11,628 nucleotides of DNA, from positions 1 to 11,628 of the forward strand of contig CAJAHC010000267.1 in NCBI GenBank assembly GCA_903939355.1, in the 5' to 3' direction. Numbering within the stretch: the first letter of the stretch is position 1; every line of letters starts with the position of its first letter. The translations under genes were made by a program, and so were the position numbers. Origin of the DNA: an uncultured Methylococcaceae bacterium (GTDB taxonomy: Bacteria; Pseudomonadota; Gammaproteobacteria; Methylococcales; Methylomonadaceae). Of this stretch, positions 7,186 to 11,628 are shown in pieces. The notes under the pieces were generated by a model that did no database searches, had not been told where the DNA came from, and worked only from the letters and a program-made list of their open reading frames with translations.

Positions 7186-7731
7186 CTATTCACGTACCGG
7201 CTTTTTATCCAACTTTCGTTGTAAAGTGCGCCTGTGCATACTCAATGCTCGAGCTGCCGCTGAAATATTACCCTCATGTTGCATCAGCACTTTCTGTAAA
7301 TGCTCCCATTCCAAACGCTTTATTGATAGGGGATTTTCACTAATTAAAACCGATGAATCACCATCATTTTTATGAAGTGCACTGACAATTTCATCTGCAT
7401 TTGCTGGCTTGGTTAAATAATGCACAGCGCCCAGTTTTATAGCCTCAACGGCTGTAGCAATGCTGGCAAAACCTGTTAACATGATGATCTGGGTATTATC
7501 ATCCAAAGAGATCAATTTTTTTACCATCTCTAATCCCGATTCATGACCAATACGCAAATCAATAACGGCATATTCAGGCGTGTGTTTTTCAGCCTGAAAA
7601 ATACCATCGGATACATTAGTGGCTACTAAAACTTCGTAACCTCGTTTTTCTAAAGCTGACTTTAATACCTTACAAAAAGTTTCATCATCATCAACCAACA
7701 ATAGTCGAGGACTATCTATTTCAGAATTCAT
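7186..7731 (-). CDS. regA: Response regulator of the RegA/PrrA/ActR family
   Basis: This 181-residue regulator has a receiver domain (about 8-122) with Asp14-Asp16, the phosphorylated Asp58 in VIDLRIGHESG, Thr86 in LTGFASIATAVEA and Lys108 in LTKPANADE. A short linker leads to a Fis-type helix-turn-helix (about 141-175) whose recognition segment ARALSMHRRTLQRKL is the hallmark of the RegA/PrrA family. There is no AAA+ sigma-54 domain, as is normal for this family. When phosphorylated by RegB it controls redox-responsive genes, such as terminal oxidases and central carbon or energy metabolism in relatives; targets here are unknown. Its start overlaps the end of regB by 11 bases, which implies translational coupling. 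Confidence 0.94.
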   Translation of the reverse strand: MNSEIDSPRLLLVDDDETFCKVLKSALEKRGYEVLVATNVSDGIFQAEKHTPEYAVIDLRIGHESGLEMVKKLISLDDNTQIIMLTGFASIATAVEAIKLGAVHYLTKPANADEIVSALHKNDGDSSVLISENPLSIKRLEWEHLQKVLMQHEGNISAAARALSMHRRTLQRKLDKKPVRE

Positions 7732-9094
7732 TATCCGAGATCTCTAAATTAAAAAGGGGTAAAGTGATTTCAACGACAGCGCCACCTGAGTCACTATTAT
7801 AGTGATTGATTTTGCCACCTAAATGATTAATCGTCGAATATGTTAAGAACAAACCGACTCCTAAACCTCGTTTTTTGCTGACAACAGGCTGTTTACCTGC
7901 AAATTCGACAAGTTCTGGAGGAAAACCCGCACCGAAATCTCTAATTTTTATGGTAACTTCATTCAAATCCCAGCTTGCATAAAACTCGACACCCTTATCT
8001 ATAGGTGTCGCTTCAGCGGCATTATTTAAAATATTAATTAGTGCATGCGTCAAGGTGCGCTCAGCAATGATTATAGCGTCAGTAGCAACATTGGGAGCGA
8101 TTATAAAGTTTAGCTTTACCCCAAACTTATGAACACGCCATTGCTTAATGACATCATCAAGATACTGAACTAGCAATATCTTGCTGCCCGACTCGGCACG
8201 CATTTCTCCCGCAGATGCTGACATGACAGATAAAGCGTCCTTACAACGCGTTATCTGATGCTGGATAATCACCATTTTTTCATGTAAATCCGGGTAACGA
8301 TGACTCGGATATTCTTGCTCTAGCTCATGAGACAGTATTGCAATAGTACCTAAGGGGGTCCCCATATCATGGGCTGCACTGGCGGCTAAAGTACCCAAAG
8401 CAACAACACGCTCATCACGTAAGGTATTTTCTCTGGCTTCAGCCAAGCTTCTTTCCTGAATCCTAAGCGTTCTAGCCAACTCAACCACAAAGTAAGCAAC
8501 TAGACCGGCGCTAAAAACAAAACCAAACCACATGCCAAACATATGTAGACTAAAATAACTTTTGTCATTCATTGCATGTGCATGCTGAAGCATTTTATAA
8601 CTTTCATTATTTGATTGTATCAAAGCTGGATCAGGCATGTGAGGCTCTACAGACGGCAATGGCACATTGAAAGCAATTAACATTGTATATAATGATGTTG
8701 TCAATATAACCATATACCAAGCATAATTCTGAGGTAACATGATTGCAGTAATAATTAACGGCAATAAAAAAACCCAGGTAATCGGATTTGACGCACCTCC
8801 AGTCAAGTACAACAAAACCGCAATTGCTAAAACATCAAGACAAATTTGCGAAAATATTTCATGCTCAGTAACCGGATCATCGGTCTGCATTCGCATTGAC
8901 GTGTAAATATTCGCCGCAGCCATTGATAAAACCACCAACCAAAGTTGTTGTTCTGGCAAATGCAAGCCAAGACCATAAACAGACAAAATAATCAGTATAA
9001 TTCCAAAAAAAATCATTAAGTTTCTGAGAATAAAAAGCCAGTTGAGATTTTGGCGTACAGAAATTTGAGATTTTGGCGAAATATGTGAAAGCAT
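7721..9094 (-). CDS. regB: Redox-sensing histidine kinase of the RegB/PrrB family
   Basis: The 457-residue kinase has an N-terminal membrane region with five to six hydrophobic helices (about 20-208), a dimerisation and phosphoacceptor domain, and an ATPase domain. The H-box LAASAAHDMGTPLGTI puts the phosphorylated His at 242. The ATPase domain shows the N-box HALINILNNAAEA (350-362), DFGAGFP (386-392) and GLGVGLF (410-416). Two sensing elements of RegB are present: GGASNP (99-104), corresponding to the GGxxNPF quinone-binding motif but with Ile in place of Phe, and Cys284 in ITRCKDAL, equivalent to the redox-active cysteine. It should autophosphorylate under reduced conditions and pass phosphate to RegA. 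No senC/prrC gene lies between them. The ATG start has no strong Shine-Dalgarno sequence. Confidence 0.94.
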   Translation of the reverse strand: MLSHISPKSQISVRQNLNWLFILRNLMIFFGIILIILSVYGLGLHLPEQQLWLVVLSMAAANIYTSMRMQTDDPVTEHEIFSQICLDVLAIAVLLYLTGGASNPITWVFLLPLIITAIMLPQNYAWYMVILTTSLYTMLIAFNVPLPSVEPHMPDPALIQSNNESYKMLQHAHAMNDKSYFSLHMFGMWFGFVFSAGLVAYFVVELARTLRIQERSLAEARENTLRDERVVALGTLAASAAHDMGTPLGTIAILSHELEQEYPSHRYPDLHEKMVIIQHQITRCKDALSVMSASAGEMRAESGSKILLVQYLDDVIKQWRVHKFGVKLNFIIAPNVATDAIIIAERTLTHALINILNNAAEATPIDKGVEFYASWDLNEVTIKIRDFGAGFPPELVEFAGKQPVVSKKRGLGVGLFLTYSTINHLGGKINHYNSDSGGAVVEITLPLFNLEISDNEF

Positions 9095-9182
9095 CTTATT
9101 AACTACAGTTAGGAGAAATTTGGCAAAGTGGCTATACCCACACAGATTAAAGGCTCAAGACCAAAGCAGCAAGACTTTTCGC

Positions 9183-9212
9183 CTTATACCACTAAATAAT
9201 ACCCTGCGACAA
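9183..9212 (-). promoter_or_regulatory. Candidate regB promoter with extended -10
   Basis: On the minus strand TTGTCG (complement of 9207-9212) lies 18 bases before TATAAG (complement of 9183-9188), and the bases before the -10 read TGG, giving the extended form TGGTATAAG. The predicted leader is about 80 bases. The -10 is part of an 11-mer repeated 63 bases upstream, where TGGTATATT could serve as a second promoter or as a paired regulator site. Confidence 0.42.
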
Positions 9213-9258
9213 TATGCCACATTTTTATTTTTTTTACTTACTGATAATATACCACTAA
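9185..9258 (-). repeat. Two perfect copies of an 11-mer 63 bp apart upstream of regB
   Basis: TATACCACTAA occurs at 9185-9195 and 9248-9258. Read toward regB it is TTAGTGGTATA, and both copies contain an extended -10 core. The 63-base spacing is six turns of B-DNA, placing both copies on one face of the helix. A paired binding site or tandem promoters are possible. It does not match the RegA consensus as I know it. Confidence 0.5.
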
Positions 9259-9319
9259 CTTTTAAAGCTTATTAGAGGCTTTTTAGCTGAAAGTTGCGTT
9301 ATATCTCTCCTACATTTTT

Positions 9320-9350
9320 AAGACAGTTTTTAGAAACTGTCTTTTTTTTT
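9320..9350 (+). terminator. Strong intrinsic terminator facing the plus strand
   Basis: AAGACAGTTT and AAACTGTCTT form a perfect 10-bp stem with the loop TTAG, and nine T follow the last C of the stem (9342-9350). This is a textbook Rho-independent terminator for plus-strand transcription. On the minus strand no U-tract follows, so it is not suited to end msrA. No recognised plus-strand gene precedes it; 9095-9319 lies upstream of regB. A small RNA, a short reading frame at 9120-9275 with AGGAG upstream, or antisense transcription from regB would explain it. Confidence 0.8.
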
Positions 9351-9367
9351 CTTTCGTTACCCCTCCA

Positions 9368-10000
9368 CTACTTAAAATTCACACCTAATCCTCCTAAACC
9401 ACAATACCCCATGGGTTCTTTAGCAAGATACTGCTGATGATAATCTTCAGCATAATAAAATACAGTAGCCGGTATAATTTCAGTGGTTATTTGATCAAAT
9501 CCTGCTTGAGTAAGTAATTGTTGGTAATTATTTTTAGAGGCTAACGCCTCATTAAACTGCTCTTCACTCTCCGTATAAATTGCAGAACGATATTGTGTAC
9601 CGATATCATTGCCTTGCCTCATCCCTTGAGTGGGGTTATGTGAAATCCAAAAAAGTTTAAGTAACTCAGTGAATGAAATTATTGTTGGATCATAGATAAC
9701 TTTCACAACTTCATTGTGACCCGTCAAACCAGAACAAACCTCATCGTAAGTAGGATTAAGCGTATATCCGCCACTATAGCCGACAGCAGTACTGAATACC
9801 CCCATACACTGCCAAAATTTTCGCTCCGCTCCCCAAAAACAACCCATTCCAAAATATACTTGTTTTAAATTATCAGGAAAAGGGGGAGCAATAGGCTGTC
9901 CTGTCACATAATGCTTATTCAAAATATTCATTTGTATATTTCTACCCGGCAATGCCGCTGAGGATTCTGGCATAACGAGCTTTTTTAATGACAATTTCAT
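9368..10000 (-). CDS. msrA: Peptide methionine-S-sulfoxide reductase A
   Basis: This 210-residue cytosolic enzyme reduces the S form of methionine sulfoxide in proteins. The catalytic motif GCFWGAE places the nucleophilic Cys at 54. Other conserved blocks are [19 protein letters not shown] (73-91), TGHNEVV with Glu97, and [14 protein letters not shown] (129-142). The C-terminal GYCGLGG holds a resolving Cys200. The final GVNF lacks the last cysteine found in the E. coli enzyme, so recycling probably uses one resolving Cys here. The N-terminal stretch with ALPGRN aligns with E. coli MsrA, which supports the first ATG even though it has no clear ribosome site. It diverges from hslO over 80 bases, grouping two responses to protein oxidation. 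Confidence 0.96.
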   Translation of the reverse strand: MKLSLKKLVMPESSAALPGRNIQMNILNKHYVTGQPIAPPFPDNLKQVYFGMGCFWGAERKFWQCMGVFSTAVGYSGGYTLNPTYDEVCSGLTGHNEVVKVIYDPTIISFTELLKLFWISHNPTQGMRQGNDIGTQYRSAIYTESEEQFNEALASKNNYQQLLTQAGFDQITTEIIPATVFYYAEDYHQQYLAKEPMGYCGLGGLGVNFK

Positions 10001-10080
10001 GGCTTGTGTTATTTTGGTTTAAAAATTTAGTTAATTTATCGCACAATTATAACAAAGTAGATATTTTTAAAAGGACAATC
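10001..10080. promoter_or_regulatory. Divergent promoter region of msrA and hslO
   Basis: The 80-base spacer must contain promoters for both genes unless longer leaders are used. ATTATA at 10046-10051 is a perfect -10 (TATAAT) on the minus strand toward msrA, and the overlapping TATAAC (10048-10053) fits a -10 toward hslO. Neither has a good -35 hexamer at the right distance. AAGGA at 10071-10075 is the hslO ribosome site. No OxyR-type or heat-shock element is obvious by eye. Confidence 0.3.
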
Positions 10081-10953
10081 ATGATAGAGCAAGATGTATT
10101 ACGCCGCTTTATATTTAAAGAGTTAGGCATCAGAGGTGAATGGGTCAAATTATCAAACAGTTGGCAATTAATCAAAAAGCATCAACAGGGGCCTTATAAT
10201 ACGCAAGTATTACTTGGAGAAGCCTTGGCTGCAATAGTAATGTTATCTGCAACCATAAAATTTATGGGCTCAATAATACTTCAGGCACAAGGAGATGGCG
10301 ACATTAAAACGTTGGTTGCCCAATCGACTCATGATCGAAAAATTCGAGGATTACTCCGTAGCAATGATCAAGTCCAAACCGGACCACTTGAGTCGATGTT
10401 TGGACAAGGACGATTAGTGTTAACAATAGAGCCTGATGATGCTCAGCCTTATCAAGGTATCGTACCTTTGGAAGGAGACAATCTAGCGGCCGCCCTGCAA
10501 AATTATTTTCAACAGTCTGAGCAACTTAAAACTCGACTATGGTTGTTTGCAAATGAAACCCATGCAGTTGGATTATTATTACAGGCACTTCCTTCAGAAA
10601 ACAATAATGATGATACCGACTGGGACAGAATTGAAATACTAGCTAACACAATTACTAATCAGGAGTTACTGGATTTAAATTGTGAAGATTTACTCTATAG
10701 ATTGTTCAATGAAGAGCATGTTAGTTTGTTTGATCCTCAAGAAATTGAATTTCAATGCACCTGTAGCCGCTCAAGAATCGAAAGAACCCTTCATGCCTTA
10801 GGTAAAGAAGAGCTGGAAGATATACTAATAGAGCAAGGAGATATTCAGGTGTGTTGTGAGTTTTGTGGCGAGCAATACCATTTTGCAAAAATCGACATAG
10901 AATCAATGCTACTAATAAAAGATCTATCTATTCACTCAGATACACAGCACTAA
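10081..10953 (+). CDS. hslO: Redox-regulated chaperone Hsp33
   Basis: Hsp33 is a cytosolic holdase that becomes active when its zinc centre is oxidised, protecting unfolded proteins during oxidative stress. The 290-residue product is full length. The N-terminal core contains the family segments LLGEALAAIVMLSATIKF (44-61) and QAQGDGDIKTLVAQ (68-81). The C-terminal switch has the expected CxC and CxxC pairs: Cys226 and Cys228 in FQCTCSRSRIERTL, and Cys259 and Cys262 in VCCEFCGEQYHF, 30 residues apart. Cys258 and Cys201 are extra. The frame is open 31 codons further upstream to 9988, but the start is set at 10081, where AAGGA sits 5 bases before the ATG and the protein begins as in the family. 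It is divergent from msrA. Confidence 0.96.
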   Translation: MIEQDVLRRFIFKELGIRGEWVKLSNSWQLIKKHQQGPYNTQVLLGEALAAIVMLSATIKFMGSIILQAQGDGDIKTLVAQSTHDRKIRGLLRSNDQVQTGPLESMFGQGRLVLTIEPDDAQPYQGIVPLEGDNLAAALQNYFQQSEQLKTRLWLFANETHAVGLLLQALPSENNNDDTDWDRIEILANTITNQELLDLNCEDLLYRLFNEEHVSLFDPQEIEFQCTCSRSRIERTLHALGKEELEDILIEQGDIQVCCEFCGEQYHFAKIDIESMLLIKDLSIHSDTQH

Positions 10954-10956
10954 CTT

Positions 10957-10979
10957 AAGCTCTAAGAGCTTTAATTTAA
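10957..10979 (+). terminator. Weak hairpin terminator after hslO
   Basis: AAGCTC/GAGCTT (10957-10962 and 10966-10971) form a 6-bp stem with a 3-base loop, three bases beyond the hslO stop, followed by TTAATTT. The adjoining palindrome TTAATTTAAATTAA could form competing structures. The interrupted U-tract makes it a weak terminator. Confidence 0.35.
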
Positions 10980-11036
10980 ATTAAGCGCTGTTTTGAGAAG
11001 TTTTTTAGAAACTGGCAATGGCAATTTTATAAGGCA

Positions 11037-11600
11037 TTACTCAGGATCAATCTTACTAATTTTAGATCCTTGCATTCCAATTCCTGCCATCAAACCCTTT
11101 TGGCCAAAAATAAATGAATAAACCGCATCTTTAGCAGTCGTTGTTGTGAGGGACTTGCCAAAACCTTTATCAACCACCACAACAGTTGGGCCGACGCCAA
11201 CTTCCCATCCCTGACTTTTCTCAAGATAATTTAACGAATCATTGTCCATAAAAAACATGACATAATTAAATGATTCTACGCCAACTTGCAAACCATAGGA
11301 TCCTGCCACGATATTATAGAAACCTGATTTTCTGCCATGTTTAAATAAAACACCACCTGTACCATACTGCGCACCAACTAAAAATCCCGCTTTAACAACG
11401 CCAGGGAAAACCAATATGCCTTTAGCCCTTCTGGATAATTGCCAAGCTTCTGTGTTGCTTGCATAAAGACTCTGCAAGGCCTCATTAGCATTACGTGTTA
11501 TCTCCGAGCTTGAATCTGCTAACTGTCCGCCCGTTGATTGACAACCGCCAATAGCAAGAACACTTACAATCAAAAGCAATAACACTTTACTATTTAACAT
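11037..11600 (-). CDS. Ysc84-domain lipoprotein
   Basis: The 187-residue product begins with a lipoprotein signal peptide: Lys5, a hydrophobic stretch and the lipobox LAIGGC with the lipidated Cys at 20. Gln at the next position favours outer-membrane sorting. The rest is the Ysc84 domain (about 45-185), shown by RRAKGILVFPGVVKAGFLVG (57-76), GTGGVLFK, and a Gly-rich C-terminal part with SFIFGQKGLMAGIGMQGSKI. In eukaryotes the related domain binds lipids and actin. Bacterial members are small exported lipoproteins of unknown role, thought to bind lipid. An AGAGAG lies upstream of the ATG as a moderate ribosome site. It is convergent with hslO, and its own promoter would lie near or beyond the right edge of the window. 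Confidence 0.92.
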   Translation of the reverse strand: MLNSKVLLLLIVSVLAIGGCQSTGGQLADSSSEITRNANEALQSLYASNTEAWQLSRRAKGILVFPGVVKAGFLVGAQYGTGGVLFKHGRKSGFYNIVAGSYGLQVGVESFNYVMFFMDNDSLNYLEKSQGWEVGVGPTVVVVDKGFGKSLTTTTAKDAVYSFIFGQKGLMAGIGMQGSKISKIDPE

Positions 11601-11628
11601 ATGCCGACTCTCTGTGATTATTTTTAAA

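Noticed and set aside
9120..9275. 51-codon plus-strand frame with TTG start and AGGAG upstream
   Set aside because: Not listed as a gene because the start is rare, the length is small and no family is recognised; kept only as one explanation of the orphan terminator.
9988..10080. 31-codon upstream extension of hslO
   Set aside because: Hsp33 proteins begin at the ATG at 10081, which has a good ribosome site. The extension would also overlap the msrA start.
10999..11013. AGTTT/AAACT hairpin as a terminator for the Ysc84 lipoprotein gene
   Set aside because: The stem is only 5 bp of A/T-rich pairs and no U-tract follows on the minus strand.
1..11628. Mobile element, prophage, CRISPR array or defence system
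   Set aside because: No transposase, integrase, spaced repeats, attachment-site duplication or defence-type domain is visible in any frame.

Overview
The window is AT-rich DNA from a Gram-negative gammaproteobacterium. Evidence for this is a type IV pilin of the PilA class, an MsrA that follows the E. coli-type sequence from its first residues, Hsp33, an outer-membrane-type lipoprotein with a Ysc84 domain, and a RegB/RegA (PrrB/PrrA) redox two-component pair. Relatives could be Methylococcales or other low-GC, free-living gammaproteobacteria, but the window does not settle this. It looks chromosomal: I see no integrase, transposase, CRISPR array, tRNA or rRNA.

Region 1 (1-3776, minus strand). 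The edge carries what may be the first codons of a gene running off the left side. Three genes for exported proteins follow: an unrecognised secreted protein (275-1282), a small lipocalin-like secreted protein (1486-1875), and a large NlpC/P60-like cysteine-peptidase-type protein (1998-3776). The last has a clean in-frame amber stop between its signal peptide and an otherwise intact domain, the most striking feature of the window. Region 2 (3777-4432) is a divergent intergenic stretch with an 8-bp inverted repeat, then a DUF1993 gene on the plus strand.

Region 3 (4433-6461). A major type IV pilin gene (minus) and a receiver-GGDEF diguanylate cyclase gene (plus) diverge from a 365-bp, repeat-rich spacer. 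The cyclase keeps its catalytic and inhibitory sites, but its receiver has Ala where the phosphorylated Asp should be.

Region 4 (6512-9350). The regB-regA pair (11-bp overlap) is followed after 29 bp by a family 5-like uracil-DNA glycosylase, apparently one minus-strand operon. Its leader holds two perfect copies of an 11-mer exactly 63 bp apart, each forming an extended -10 element. A strong intrinsic terminator there faces the plus strand although no recognised plus-strand gene precedes it.

Region 5 (9351-11628). msrA and hslO are divergent over 80 bp and form a protein-oxidation repair and chaperone unit. A Ysc84-domain lipoprotein gene ends the window. Themes are surface and exported proteins, type IV pili with c-di-GMP, and redox sensing and repair. 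Links between these modules are inference from proximity.
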